DNA from: Thermosulfuriphilus ammonigenes
GTDB taxonomy: Bacteria; Desulfobacterota; Thermodesulfobacteria; Thermodesulfobacteriales; ST65
NCBI RefSeq assembly: GCF_011207455.1
Contig: NZ_CP048877.1
Coordinates: 116,576-180,575 of the forward strand
Length of the DNA stretch: 64,000 nucleotides
Reading direction: 5' to 3'
The position numbers and the translations under genes were made by a program. Below the pieces are notes generated by a model. That model worked only from the letters and a program-made list of their open reading frames with translations. It searched no databases and was not told where the DNA came from. Shown here one piece after another: positions 35,574 through 45,029 of the stretch. Within the stretch, counting starts at the first letter, position 1. The number at the start of each line of letters is the position of its first letter.

Positions 35574-36442
35574 AGGAGATTGTCGTTGTTAGTGGCAAAG
35601 GAGGGACGGGAAAGACCACTCTTGTGGCTTCTTTAGCGGCTTTGGTCAAAGAAAAAGTTCTGGCTGACTGTGATGTCGATGCCTCAAATCTCCCTCTTAT
35701 TCTGAGGGCCAAGATCCGCCACAGAGAGGGATTTATCTCCGGTGAGGAACCCTGCAAAGAAGAAGAACTCTGTACCGGTTGTGGCCGCTGCTTTGAACTA
35801 TGTCGTTTTGGAGCCATAGATCCTGAAGATTTTTCTATTGATTCTCTATTGTGTGAAGGATGTGGGGTCTGCGCCTGGTTCTGCCCGGAACAGGCTATCG
35901 AGATGATTCCCACCAAGGTTGGGGAGCTTTTTATTAGCGAAAGTCCCTATGGCCCCCTGGTTCATGCCCGACTTTTCCCGGGACGCGAAAACTCTGGCAA
36001 GCTGGTCGCTAGGGTCAAGAAGGAGGCTCGGCGCCTGGCAGAGGAGGCCGGCAGTGCCTTTGTCCTGGTTGATGGTTCTCCTGGTATAGGCTGTCCGGTA
36101 ATTGCTTCTGTCTCCGGAGCTTCGGCTCTTTTAGTGGTCACCGAACCGGGGGTTGCTGCCATCCACGATCTTGTTCGTCTCCTCCATCTGGCCAGACACT
36201 TTGATCTACCGGCCTGGGTAGTCATAAATAAATGTGATCTTTCCCCAGAAGGAACTGAGCATATCAGGGAGACTGTTTCCCTTCAGGAAGGAAGACTTTT
36301 GGGAGAAATTCCCTTTGATGAAGACGTCTTCCGGGCCATCGCCGCCGGTCGTCCCCTGATAGACTTCTCAAATGGAGCGGCCTCAAAGGCCGTAAGGGCC
36401 ATTTGGGAACGATTGATTGAAGCTATCGACCAGAGCTGGTAA
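35570..36442 (+). CDS. MinD-like P-loop ATPase with inserted 4Fe-4S ferredoxin domain (second copy)
   Basis: 290 residues, same build as its neighbour: VVSGKGGTGKTTLVASL, DCDVDASNLP, an inserted two-cluster ferredoxin (CTGCGRCFELCRF and CEGCGVCAWFCPE), then VDGSPGIGCPVIASVSGAS. The two proteins probably dimerise with each other, since MinD-type ATPases act as dimers and the pair is nearly always adjacent in sulfate reducers. Fe-S or metal cofactor handling is the family-level inference. ATG overlaps the previous stop by 4 bases. Confidence 0.88.
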   Translation: MKEIVVVSGKGGTGKTTLVASLAALVKEKVLADCDVDASNLPLILRAKIRHREGFISGEEPCKEEELCTGCGRCFELCRFGAIDPEDFSIDSLLCEGCGVCAWFCPEQAIEMIPTKVGELFISESPYGPLVHARLFPGRENSGKLVARVKKEARRLAEEAGSAFVLVDGSPGIGCPVIASVSGASALLVVTEPGVAAIHDLVRLLHLARHFDLPAWVVINKCDLSPEGTEHIRETVSLQEGRLLGEIPFDEDVFRAIAAGRPLIDFSNGAASKAVRAIWERLIEAIDQSW

Positions 36443-36492
36443 TTTCTTGGTCTGATATAAAGCTTTTATCAAAAATATTTAGGAGGATAACA

Positions 36493-37719
36493 ATGGCCGA
36501 AGAACCAAAGTCTGCCGCCGGCAGCCTCATTCTTGAACAGCAAGATAAAAAAATAAGGGAGCGTCTGGCCCGAATAGAGAACAAACTTCTGGTCCTCAGT
36601 GGAAAGGGTGGGGTAGGGAAAAGCACTGTAGCCATCAACCTAGCCATTGGTCTCTCTCTTCAGGATTTTCACGTAGGGCTTCTTGATGTCGATCTTCATG
36701 GTCCCAACGTGCCCAAAATGCTAGGTCTTCGAAAGGGTAAACTTCAGCGGCGTCCTGACGGCTCTCTGGGACCCATTGTTTATTCCCCCAATCTTAAGTT
36801 TATCTCCATTGAGCCCCTTCTTCCTCGAGAGGACGCCGCCGTTATCTGGCGCGGACCGATGAAAATTTCGGCCATCAGGCAGTTTATCTATGATATAGAC
36901 TGGGGTGATCTTGATTATTTGGTTATTGATGCCCCGCCTGGTACCGGTGACGAACCTATGACCGTAGCCAAGACCATTCCCGATGCCTACGCTGTTATTG
37001 TCACCACTCCTCAGGAGGTCTCTCTTATCGACGTTAAAAAGTCCATCAGCTTTTGCCGTCACGTAAACATGCAGATTCTGGGAGTGGTGGAGAATATGAG
37101 CGGCTTCATTTGCCCTCACTGCGGCAAAGATGTCGATCTCTTTAAGGTCGGCGGGGGGGAACGTCTGGCCAGAGAGCTAGGAATTCCCTTTTTGGGGCGT
37201 ATCCCTGTAGATCCTCGGGTGGTGGCCGCTGGAGATGCTGGAAAACCCATGATCGCTGCCTATCCCGAGTCAAAGACCGCCGAGGCCTTTGAAAACCTGG
37301 TGCGCAACGTGATTGCTGTCACGCAACAGATGAACAAAGATCGCCAAGAAGGCCGCATTATGCGGATTGCCATGCCTGTAGATGGCCCTCGGCTTTCGGA
37401 ACACTTTGGCCAAGCCCCTCTTTTTGCCTTCTACAATGTTGAGGGTGGCCGGGTGGTGGCCAAAGAGGTTCTTAAGCCCCCTCCACACGAGCCCGGGGCC
37501 ATTCCCCGCTGGCTTTCGGAACAAGGGGCCACTCATGTTATCGCCTCTCATATAGGAGCCCGGGCCGTTGAACTTCTTAAGGAGGCGGGGATTCAGGTCC
37601 TCCCCGGGGCCCCTAAAGAGAACGCCGATCAGGTGGTGGAGAGCTTCCTTAAAGGGGAATTCAAAGGAGATGAATCGGCCCTTTGCCAACACGAGGAGGG
37701 TCGGGCCTGTACCCATTAG
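36493..37719 (+). CDS. Mrp/NBP35 Fe-S carrier ATPase fused to a NifX/NifB-type cofactor-binding domain
   Basis: 408 residues. Residues 1-290 are an Mrp/ApbC Fe-S cluster carrier: LSGKGGVGKSTVAINLA, DVDLHGPNVPKML, DAPPGTGDEPM and the cluster-binding CPHC in GFICPHCGKD. From about residue 295 a dinitrogenase iron-molybdenum cofactor-type domain (MRIAMPVDGPRLSEHFG, GATHVIASHIGARAVELL) is fused. Stand-alone relatives carry metal clusters to nitrogenase, but here they are widespread in non-fixing anaerobes. The fusion suggests a chaperone that moves a cluster to a target. ATG has AGGAGG six bases upstream. It shares 4 bases with the facing AAA ATPase gene end. Confidence 0.9.
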   Translation: MAEEPKSAAGSLILEQQDKKIRERLARIENKLLVLSGKGGVGKSTVAINLAIGLSLQDFHVGLLDVDLHGPNVPKMLGLRKGKLQRRPDGSLGPIVYSPNLKFISIEPLLPREDAAVIWRGPMKISAIRQFIYDIDWGDLDYLVIDAPPGTGDEPMTVAKTIPDAYAVIVTTPQEVSLIDVKKSISFCRHVNMQILGVVENMSGFICPHCGKDVDLFKVGGGERLARELGIPFLGRIPVDPRVVAAGDAGKPMIAAYPESKTAEAFENLVRNVIAVTQQMNKDRQEGRIMRIAMPVDGPRLSEHFGQAPLFAFYNVEGGRVVAKEVLKPPPHEPGAIPRWLSEQGATHVIASHIGARAVELLKEAGIQVLPGAPKENADQVVESFLKGEFKGDESALCQHEEGRACTH

Positions 37720-38870
37720 TGGCTCCTTAGCCAGATAGCAAACATGGGGTCAACCAGGCACCACCCCCCCTTATCCGGTGGCCAAACAAGCCCCAGGTCC
37801 TCCAGATTTCTTAGGGCTACGCTTACCGTGGAAGGGGCCAGGTTGTAAGGATGAAGGAGGGCTCCAGAGAAGCGCTTCACTGGTCCTTTCTGGGCCAGAA
37901 GCTTCAAAATTTGACGAGCCCGGGGTTGCCGGGCCAGAGTATCCCAAACAAGTTCGTACTCTGGCGTGAGCTGAGTTACGGCCTCACTAAGGACTTCTCT
38001 AAAGAAGATCTCCTCATCTGTGGGGGGTCTTTCCTTCAGCAGACCGTAGGCCACTGAGCCAAGAAGCTGAAGTATATATGGGTGTCCTTTACTGGCCCGA
38101 GCAAGCTTCTCCAGTATGACCTGGGAGATAGGGGCCTTTGCGGCCCTGAATCGCTTCTCAAGAAAGTCTCGGCAATCTTTCTGGGGTAGGGGGCCTAGCT
38201 CGTAAAGTTTGGCCGCCCGGAAAAATGGTCTGCCAGATTCGGAAAACATCGCCCTCAGGAGCCGATGCTTGCTACCGGAGAAGATAAAGGCTGTCCGGGG
38301 AAGGGATTCAGCTATCCTCCGGAAGAGGGCCTCGGCCCGGCCCTCAAGACCGGGCAGAAAGAGGACTTCTTGAAATTCATCTAGAGCAACCACCGCCTGT
38401 TTTCTCCGGCGAGACACAAAGCTATTAAGGCCCGCCAGAATATCTTCAAGATCTCCTTCTGGCTCATCAGGACGGAGGGTAAAGCTATAAACTGGCGCCC
38501 CGGTGACCGGATCAAGGCCAAACTGAATCCCTACCCGCCGAAAAAGGCGAGTGGCCTGACGAAAGGCCCGGGACAGGCCTCCCAGGGATTCCACCATGGC
38601 CGACGTGGTCGCCCGGGCCAGAGAAGTGACAAGTTCTTCTAGAGAACTTATCCCCATAAGGTTGAGATAGACACAGATCACCTTCTGTTGGGCCAAACGA
38701 TCTAAAAGGACCTTGATGAGCGATGACTTACCCAGACGTCGGGGGCTATAAAGGGCCACACTCTGAGAGCCAAGCAGATCTGACTCTAACCGGGCCAGCT
38801 CCTCATAACGATTACAAAAGAGCTCATCAGAGACTATCTTCCCGACTACAAAAGGAGTTTTCAATATCAT
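37716..38870 (-). CDS. AAA-type ATPase (archaeal-type ATPase_2 family), unknown role
   Basis: 384 residues. Walker A is SPRRLGKSSLIKVLL and Walker B VVALDEFQEVLFL, with a sensor-like FIFSGSKHRLL. The winged-helix-like C-terminal part is PVKRFSGALLHPYNLAPSTV. This fits the large ATPase_2/AAA_14 group common in archaea and thermophilic bacteria, where single copies are often solitary. The role is not known. The ATG lies inside an inverted repeat and no ribosome-binding site is evident. It is transcribed away from the metallophosphoesterase gene and its 3' end overlaps the Mrp gene by 4 bases. Confidence 0.8.
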   Translation of the reverse strand: MILKTPFVVGKIVSDELFCNRYEELARLESDLLGSQSVALYSPRRLGKSSLIKVLLDRLAQQKVICVYLNLMGISSLEELVTSLARATTSAMVESLGGLSRAFRQATRLFRRVGIQFGLDPVTGAPVYSFTLRPDEPEGDLEDILAGLNSFVSRRRKQAVVALDEFQEVLFLPGLEGRAEALFRRIAESLPRTAFIFSGSKHRLLRAMFSESGRPFFRAAKLYELGPLPQKDCRDFLEKRFRAAKAPISQVILEKLARASKGHPYILQLLGSVAYGLLKERPPTDEEIFFREVLSEAVTQLTPEYELVWDTLARQPRARQILKLLAQKGPVKRFSGALLHPYNLAPSTVSVALRNLEDLGLVWPPDKGGWCLVDPMFAIWLRSH

Positions 38871-38911
38871 TGAATTTTTTAATACACCTATAACGTTTCA
38901 AAATCAATGAA
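38859..38911. repeat. Pair of near-identical 16-bp elements in a divergent promoter region
   Basis: TTTCAATATCATTGAA (38859-38874) and TTTCAAAATCAATGAA (38896-38911) match at 14 of 16 positions, 37 bp apart start to start. The first is an inverted repeat (TTCAAT/ATTGAA, 3-base gap) lying over the start of the AAA ATPase gene. They look like a double operator for that gene and possibly for the divergent phosphoesterase. Confidence 0.45.
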
Positions 38912-38935
38912 ATGCTTGTTTTCTGTATTTTCTGA

Positions 38936-38965
38936 TTGACTGGTTTCTTCTCTCCTGTCTATGCT
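38936..38965 (+). promoter_or_regulatory. Promoter of the metallophosphoesterase gene
   Basis: TTGACT (38936-38941), 18-base spacer, TATGCT (38960-38965). A start near 38972 would leave about 20 bases before the ATG at 38993, including the GAGG site at 38984. Confidence 0.55.
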
Positions 38966-38992
38966 TTTATTAACCCCCTAAAAGAGGTGGCC

Positions 38993-40462
38993 ATGGCTCG
39001 ATATCCGATCCGGTATCTTTGTCTTTCTGATATTCACCTGGGGGAAGAGGACGGACTTTTAACCAACCTTGTTCCCGGCCAGGATGAGGTTGATCCCCTG
39101 CGCCCAAGCCCTGTCCTTATGGCCCTCTCGGATGCTCTTTCCGAGCTGGTCAGGGCCGCAGATGAACTACCATCCCTTATCATTCTAGGAGACGGCCTAG
39201 AGCTGGCTCTCTCCGGTCTTAATCAGGCGGCTATGGTTTTTGAACGTCTCCTGGAGGTCTTCTTCTGTGGACCAGAGAGGCTTTTTAAAGAGATCATCTA
39301 TATTCCAGGAAACCATGATCATCACATCTGGGAGGTAGCCCGAGAGGTCCAATATGCCGGCTATATAGCCCGACAGCACCCTCAGGGCTCCCTTTTGCCC
39401 CCGGCCTGGCATCATTCACGGATGTTTATGGACAAACCCCATTACTGGGTAAAACCGCTCTTCCTTGAGGCCTTCGTTCACCGAATAAAAGGGCTTGAAG
39501 ACCTTTCGGTAAAAGTGGCCTATCCCAACTTTGGTCTATTAAATAAAGAGACTAAAAAGGCTGTTTGCTTCCATCATGGTCATCTCTTAGAGCCCATATA
39601 TCTCCTTATGAGTATTCTCAAAAATATCCTTTTTCCCCAGGGAGAAGCGCCGGAACAAATTGAACAGATAATCTCCCGGATATATGCCGAGATGGATATT
39701 GATCAGATAGAAGGGGAAAACTTTGCCTGGATAGACTTTTTCTGGTCCACCATGGGACGCTCTGGTGAAGCTGGCGAGAAAGTGGAGACTATCTACGAAA
39801 GGCTTCAGAGTCTGGAAAGTTTAAAGGAGATGATAGACCATCTGGCCCAGGCTATAGCCCAAAAACTCGATATCCCTTATATCCCCGGTGACTTTTTGGA
39901 GAAAAAGGCGGTAGAGGTTTTCCTTAAAACCTTGATAGAAAGAGGCCTGGCTCAAGAGCGTCACAGGCCAGAGATGGCTCTGGCCCCCGAACTTTCCTGG
40001 ACCATGTCTGCTTATCTATCTGGTCCTCTTAAACGACAGCTCACTGAAGAATCAGACGTTGATCCGGCCGACCTGGATCTTTGTTTTGTCTTTGGTCACA
40101 CCCATAAACCATTCTCTCGCCTCGAAAGGGTTCCTGCTTTCTCTGGTTGGACCAAGGTCTATAACACTGGAGGCTGGGTGGTAGATCGCTTGGAACCTCT
40201 TCCGGTCTATGGAGCTAGTCTTATTTTGGTAGATGAGGCCCTTAATGTAGCCGCCCTTAAACTTTTCACTCAGGGCCGCTGGGGGCCGCCTGAGCCCGTA
40301 GAGGTCCGATCTCCGGAGGCCAGAGAGAGCCCCCTTTTCCAGTGGCTAAAGGGCTTTGATTTCCAGAGCGACCCGTGGCTGCGTTTGGTCAGACTAGCCC
40401 AGGAGGCCGTTGAAGTCCGGGCAGCCCACCTGAGACGCCGGGCCCTACTAAAACGACCTTAA
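38993..40462 (+). CDS. Metallophosphoesterase family protein
   Basis: 489 residues from the ATG at 38993 (the frame is open from a TTG at 38936, but that covers the promoter). Calcineurin-like metal motifs appear in order: LCLSDIHLGEE, IILGDGLEL (Gly-Asp), YIPGNHDHHIW, and FGHTHKPFSR near residue 390. The long insert between these (over 200 residues) is unusual for the family. It probably hydrolyses a phosphoester; the substrate cannot be deduced. The last 4 bases overlap the facing FdhB-like gene. GAGG lies 5 bases before the ATG. Confidence 0.85.
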   Translation: MARYPIRYLCLSDIHLGEEDGLLTNLVPGQDEVDPLRPSPVLMALSDALSELVRAADELPSLIILGDGLELALSGLNQAAMVFERLLEVFFCGPERLFKEIIYIPGNHDHHIWEVAREVQYAGYIARQHPQGSLLPPAWHHSRMFMDKPHYWVKPLFLEAFVHRIKGLEDLSVKVAYPNFGLLNKETKKAVCFHHGHLLEPIYLLMSILKNILFPQGEAPEQIEQIISRIYAEMDIDQIEGENFAWIDFFWSTMGRSGEAGEKVETIYERLQSLESLKEMIDHLAQAIAQKLDIPYIPGDFLEKKAVEVFLKTLIERGLAQERHRPEMALAPELSWTMSAYLSGPLKRQLTEESDVDPADLDLCFVFGHTHKPFSRLERVPAFSGWTKVYNTGGWVVDRLEPLPVYGASLILVDEALNVAALKLFTQGRWGPPEPVEVRSPEARESPLFQWLKGFDFQSDPWLRLVRLAQEAVEVRAAHLRRRALLKRP

Positions 40463-41574
40463 GGGTGCCAGATATCCCGATAGGGGGCCTCAACTTCTTT
40501 AAGCTCCTCTTCCTGATAGACACTAAAGGGCAGAGGATCCGTAAGTGATCTTCCCGGTCGGTAATTAAACAATTCTTGGCTTTTTTGGGCCGCCAGAGAG
40601 AAGAGCTGGGCAATGGGCAGTCCTGCCGGACAGGCATCCTCGCACTGTCCACAGGAAACACAGGAGAGACTCATGTGATTCATTCGCCCCAGATGGAAAA
40701 GAAGCATATCCGAAGGTAGCCTCAAACCATTTTTACGCCTCGCCCGGCGGAGATAGTTGTCGGCAGAGCCTTCAAAGGCTGGAGAGTCAAAGAAACACTG
40801 CCGGCAATAACAGATAGGACAGACTCGCATACAGCTATGGCAATTAATGCAGGAGGAAAAAAAATCAAGGAGCCCGTCGGCTCCGGAAAATCTTTGATAA
40901 AGATCCCCTAGCTGTTTTTCTCTTTGAGCCTGGCGTTCAGCTCTGAGGCCATCAAGGGCTTCGGTCCGGGAAAGAAGGTCTCCAGCCTCTCCGGGAGACC
41001 GGGAGAGAATTTCCTCACCCCTTGGGCTGAATGCCAAAAGGGCGGTCTTTCCAGAGGGAAACCCCAGAGAACCGAGAACCAGGTCGAAGCCTTCTCCTGC
41101 CTGGTGAAGGCACATCTTACAGCTGGGGCGATATCCAATAAGCTCCTCCGGCCGCCGGAGAAAAGTCTCAAGAAGGGTCTTCCTATCTCCCTTTTGCCAG
41201 ACTTTAAGGCTGATGACGCCGGGACAATCCAATCCAATGGTTAGAAGACCATCTAGGTGGGCTTGGCGAAGTTTTACTAACTCCCTGAGAGCAGCCATTT
41301 CACAGGGACGAAGCACCACGGCTATAGACTGGCCGACAGGACCACGGATAGTCATGCGAGAGACAACCAGGGCCATTTGATGGGCCATGAGCGGCGGGGC
41401 AGGCCAACTTTGAGCGATAGCCTCCAGATCCCGGGTTAGGGCAGGGACAAAAGACCGATATCTAGGCAGGGCCATATGAACAAGGGCTCCTTTAATAAAT
41501 CCCTCCTTAAGAAGCCAGGAAAGGAGGTCTCGGGCAGCCTGGTTGAGGTCTCCGTTCCAGAGGAGAGTCTTCAT
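40459..41574 (-). CDS. FdhB/FrhB-like Fe-S subunit (copy 2 of the Hdr operon)
   Basis: 371 residues from the ATG at 41574, with GGGAGGAAATC upstream (the frame is open to 41601). Early part: VVLRPCEMAALRELVKLRQA. The C-terminal half has dense cysteine motifs CINCHSCMRVCPICYCRQC and CVSCGQCEDACPAGLP, which can hold several 4Fe-4S clusters. This resembles the beta subunit of F420/NAD-linked formate dehydrogenases and F420 hydrogenase, here adapted to an Hdr complex. It may bring electrons to or from a flavin or clusters of MvhD. Last gene of the operon. Confidence 0.8.
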   Translation of the reverse strand: MKTLLWNGDLNQAARDLLSWLLKEGFIKGALVHMALPRYRSFVPALTRDLEAIAQSWPAPPLMAHQMALVVSRMTIRGPVGQSIAVVLRPCEMAALRELVKLRQAHLDGLLTIGLDCPGVISLKVWQKGDRKTLLETFLRRPEELIGYRPSCKMCLHQAGEGFDLVLGSLGFPSGKTALLAFSPRGEEILSRSPGEAGDLLSRTEALDGLRAERQAQREKQLGDLYQRFSGADGLLDFFSSCINCHSCMRVCPICYCRQCFFDSPAFEGSADNYLRRARRKNGLRLPSDMLLFHLGRMNHMSLSCVSCGQCEDACPAGLPIAQLFSLAAQKSQELFNYRPGRSLTDPLPFSVYQEEELKEVEAPYRDIWHP

Positions 41575-41588
41575 GATTTCCTCCCTCA

Positions 41589-42017
41589 TCAGGTGTCCCA
41601 TCTCTGTTTCCAGGGATTAGGTCCTATTTTGGTGATATGATGATTGAATTCTTTGGCTGTATCGGCCAGTCGTTTTCCTTCACCGTGGGCTACCCACCGC
41701 AACCAAATCCGCTCTGCCTCCAGTCCCAGAGCGGCAAAAATGGTCTTTAAGACAGCAATCCGACGTCGGCCGCGGAAATTGCCTGTATTGTAATGACAAT
41801 CTCCCGGATGACAGCCGCTCATGACAAATCCGTCGGCTCCTTCAATGAGGGCTCGGAGAACATAGACCGGATCAAGGGCCCCGGTGCACATGACCCGAAA
41901 GGGACGGACATTTTCGGGATATTTGAGGCGAAAGGCCCCTGCGGTCTCCGAACCTCCAGAGCCACACCAGCTACACAGGCCATAGATAATTTGGGGGACA
42001 AATTTTTCTTTATTCAT
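41589..42017 (-). CDS. mvhD: MvhD-like hydrogenase/Hdr Fe-S subunit (copy 2)
   Basis: 142 residues. A CSWCGSGGSETAGAF cysteine pair and the conserved VMCTGALDPVYVLRALIEGADG ... GCHPGDCHYNTGNF region (shown as separate blocks) carry the 2Fe-2S ligands of MvhD. MvhD links an electron donor (hydrogenase or formate dehydrogenase) to HdrA. Eight bases separate it from the HdrA-type gene upstream. The first copy at 45399-45815 has the same motifs. Confidence 0.9.
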   Translation of the reverse strand: MNKEKFVPQIIYGLCSWCGSGGSETAGAFRLKYPENVRPFRVMCTGALDPVYVLRALIEGADGFVMSGCHPGDCHYNTGNFRGRRRIAVLKTIFAALGLEAERIWLRWVAHGEGKRLADTAKEFNHHITKIGPNPWKQRWDT

Positions 42018-42025
42018 GCTTCACC

Positions 42026-45016
42026 TCATTCAAGAAGGGCATCAATAGCCGGCATTATCTGCTCTCCCCGGGCATCCCGAAGGTAAGCGGCCTCCGAGGG
42101 ACAGGCCACCAGACAGGCCCCACAGGAGTCACAAAGAAATGGTCGTACCCGAACGACTCTCCTGTCGGGATCAAGTTCTCTGGCCCGGTAGGGACAGACC
42201 TCGACACATAGCCCGCATCCAACACACCTGCTCTGGTGAACTTCGGAGACAAACATGGCGTTGGGAGGAGGAAGCTGGCCCTTGGGCAACAACACCAGGG
42301 CCCGTCCGGCGGCATCTTTAGCCGTAAGCACAGCCTCAACTACCGAACGTGGCGAATGGGCCAGCCCCACAGGGAAGATCCCGTTTGAGGCCAACTCAAA
42401 GGGTTTCATTAGACGTTTGATAGCCTCCTCAAAAGGACAGGCGCTGGTCTCTGTCTCAAAGAAACCCTCAGGATCCAGGCGACATTCAAGGAGTTTGGCC
42501 AGACGACGGTTGGTTTCAAGATCAGGCTCAACTCCCACCGAGAGAACCAGGGCCTCGGTGCTCAAGGTAACTTCTTTTTCTTTTGAGAGATCAAAGACGG
42601 TGATCTTAAGGGCCTTGTCTTCGGCCTTAACCCGAGGATAGTTCCTTTCTGGGAAACGAATGAAGGCAATGTCTGCCTCCTGGGCCTGACGGAGATAGTC
42701 CGCTTTGAAACCATAAGTATTAAGGTCTCGATAAAGAATGGTGACCTTCTTTCCCTGCTGGCGAAGCTGGAGGGCGTTTTTAAGGGCCTGAGAGCAGCAG
42801 AAGCGAGAACAAAAGGGCCGGGCAGAATTTCTTGAGCCTACACATTGGATCATAACTACCGATTCGGCCGAAATTCTCTTATCAGCCAGGGCCTTTTCTA
42901 ATTCTCGCTGAGTCATTACCCGGGGGTCTTTGCCATGCAGGAAGGCCCCTCGAGGGTTAAAGGGCTTAGCGCCGGTGGCCACGACAACCACCCCGGCCGA
43001 GATCTGGCTCACCTTTTCTCCCTGGATTACTTCGGCCATAAAGTGACCAGCATATCCCCACAAATCTCTTATCTCTGCCCCCTTAAGGAGGGTTATTTGC
43101 GGGTGATTTTCTACCCGTTTGGCCAGGTTTTTAACGAAGGTGGCCAGATCATTTCCTTCAAGATCAACCGGGAGGTCCCGGGCCAAGCCACCAAGTTCTT
43201 CTTCCTTCTCCACCAGAGTTACCGGAAAGCCCCGTTCGGCAATGGTGATGGCCGCCGTCATTCCGGCCGCCCCACCACCAATAACCAGGGCCCGCCCTTC
43301 AAAGCTGTCGGTAGGAGGTGGGGCCGCCTGGGCCCGACGCACCTTTTCCACCCCCGCGGCCACCAGGGCCAGGGCCTTATCCAGCATCTTTTGGCCATCT
43401 TCATGGACCCAGATGACATCTTCCCTCAGACGCAAGATTTCAAGAAGCAGGGGAGAGAGGCCGGCCATCATCACTGTCCGGCGGAACCTAAGAAGCTTTT
43501 GGAGGGGAGTGCAGACCGCCAAAACCACCCGGTTGACCCCAGAGTCTTTAATTTTGCTGGCGGTCTCCTGCATGGTGGCTGGAGTGCAACAGGCTTTGAT
43601 GATTTCTACATGGGTAACCCCAGGAAGATTTTTGATTCGCTCAGCCAGGGTCTTGAGATCAAGACTTTTTTCAAACTCCCCAAAACAGGAACATAAAAAC
43701 ACCCCGGTCTTGGGTTCCTCCCCAGAGACAGGACGAAGTTTTGGGGGTGTCGGTGGAGTGACATTGGGGCTTCCCAGAAACTCAAGAACCTCACTGGCTA
43801 CTCCATAGGCCTCCCAGACTGTCTCCGGATTGCCTTTTGGGCCAGTAAACTCGCCCACGGCAAAGACTCCGGCTACATTGGTTCTTCCGGCAGAAAAGGG
43901 CTCCACCCAGCAGAAACCGTGTCCATCATCCCGAATTCCAAAAAGTTTGGAAAGATAATCCATCTGGCTGGGAGGGACCTGACCGGTAATCAGGATCACC
44001 AGATCAGCCTCAAACTTATCCCTTTGGCCTCCCAGCTGATAAGAAATGAGGAGTCCCTTATCGGGAGTTTCTTCCAGAGAAAGATAGTCGGCCCGAAGGA
44101 TCCGGGCCCCGGAATCAAGGGCCTTTTGGTACCAGAGATAATGTCCCTTGCCGAAGCCCCTGAACTCCCGAAGAAAGACGACCACCTCGGTCTCGGGCAG
44201 GAGATCCCGAATTTTCCAGGCCCGATAGACGGCAGAGACCGAACAGTTGTAATTTTCATACTCTATTCCGGTGCGGTTATACTGGGGAGTGACGATTATG
44301 GCTACTTTTTGGGGAATGGCTCCGTCTGAAGGCCGCTCTAAGGAACTTTTAACAAAATTGGTGAGTAGAGAGCGTCGGGCCAGATCACTGTTTTTAACTA
44401 CGTTGATATACCTTCCATAACCAAACAGAGAAAGGTCTTCTCTCCCCGGCTCATCGAACTCTGGAGCAAGGATGATGGCCCCGGCTTTGATCTCGATAAT
44501 CTCTTCCGGTCGATCTAGCTTAAGGGCCCCGGTAGGGCAGACCTTCTCACATTGTCCGCAACCGGTGCACAGATCCTTGTCAAGGAGGAAGATATTCTCC
44601 CAGCCCGGCTTGGGTAGACAGAATATGGCCCGCCGTTTTTCCCCGGCCACTTCAGTTTCTTCCGGGCAGGCCCGAATACAGGCCTCACATTCAGTACAGG
44701 CGAAGTTATTAACTACAGGATCACTTTTCTTAAACTTTACCCGGAAGGCCCCCGGTCGTCCGGTTACCTCCAGGATCTTAGCATTGTAGAAAACCTGAAG
44801 GGCCCCTAGGGCGATGAACATCCGCTGGGGCATGGCCCCACATACCCAGCAGAAATCAAGGGGGAGCTGGGAGAGAAGCTGGTTGCGATACTCGTCCACA
44901 TAGGTGCCCCGGTTGAGGAGGACACACTTGTAGCCCATCTTACCGAGGGCATAGGCGGTCCGATACCCAGAAAGACTGGTGCCGTAAATAAGAACCGTGC
45001 TTTCCTTCTTTGCCAT
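42026..45016 (-). CDS. Tandem HdrA-type flavoprotein with N-terminal degenerate oxidoreductase half
   Basis: 996 residues from ATG 45016 (frame open to 45058; GGGGGGAG lies 4 bases upstream). Residues 1-420 form an oxidoreductase-like half whose nucleotide loop is degenerate (LIYGTSLSGYRTAYALG), with two 4Fe-4S motifs (CTECEACIRACPE, CTGCGQCEKVCPT). An HdrA module follows: N-domain from about 437 (GVFLCSCFGEFEKS), FAD loop VIGGGAAGMTAAIT at about 578, the HdrA CVGSRNSARPFCSRFCCSQA cluster at about 725-744, and a C-terminal two-cluster ferredoxin (CVGCGLCVEVCPY, CDSCGACLVACPS). QmoB-like proteins have related parts but a different order. It would accept or pass electrons inside the complex. 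Confidence 0.85.
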   Translation of the reverse strand: MAKKESTVLIYGTSLSGYRTAYALGKMGYKCVLLNRGTYVDEYRNQLLSQLPLDFCWVCGAMPQRMFIALGALQVFYNAKILEVTGRPGAFRVKFKKSDPVVNNFACTECEACIRACPEETEVAGEKRRAIFCLPKPGWENIFLLDKDLCTGCGQCEKVCPTGALKLDRPEEIIEIKAGAIILAPEFDEPGREDLSLFGYGRYINVVKNSDLARRSLLTNFVKSSLERPSDGAIPQKVAIIVTPQYNRTGIEYENYNCSVSAVYRAWKIRDLLPETEVVVFLREFRGFGKGHYLWYQKALDSGARILRADYLSLEETPDKGLLISYQLGGQRDKFEADLVILITGQVPPSQMDYLSKLFGIRDDGHGFCWVEPFSAGRTNVAGVFAVGEFTGPKGNPETVWEAYGVASEVLEFLGSPNVTPPTPPKLRPVSGEEPKTGVFLCSCFGEFEKSLDLKTLAERIKNLPGVTHVEIIKACCTPATMQETASKIKDSGVNRVVLAVCTPLQKLLRFRRTVMMAGLSPLLLEILRLREDVIWVHEDGQKMLDKALALVAAGVEKVRRAQAAPPPTDSFEGRALVIGGGAAGMTAAITIAERGFPVTLVEKEEELGGLARDLPVDLEGNDLATFVKNLAKRVENHPQITLLKGAEIRDLWGYAGHFMAEVIQGEKVSQISAGVVVVATGAKPFNPRGAFLHGKDPRVMTQRELEKALADKRISAESVVMIQCVGSRNSARPFCSRFCCSQALKNALQLRQQGKKVTILYRDLNTYGFKADYLRQAQEADIAFIRFPERNYPRVKAEDKALKITVFDLSKEKEVTLSTEALVLSVGVEPDLETNRRLAKLLECRLDPEGFFETETSACPFEEAIKRLMKPFELASNGIFPVGLAHSPRSVVEAVLTAKDAAGRALVLLPKGQLPPPNAMFVSEVHQSRCVGCGLCVEVCPYRARELDPDRRVVRVRPFLCDSCGACLVACPSEAAYLRDARGEQIMPAIDALLE

Positions 45017-45029
45017 AGGGCTCCCCCCC

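Noticed and set aside
42026-45016. Calling the tandem HdrA-type protein QmoB
   Set aside because: The MvhD domain that QmoB carries is a separate gene here and no qmoA, qmoC or apr genes are present.
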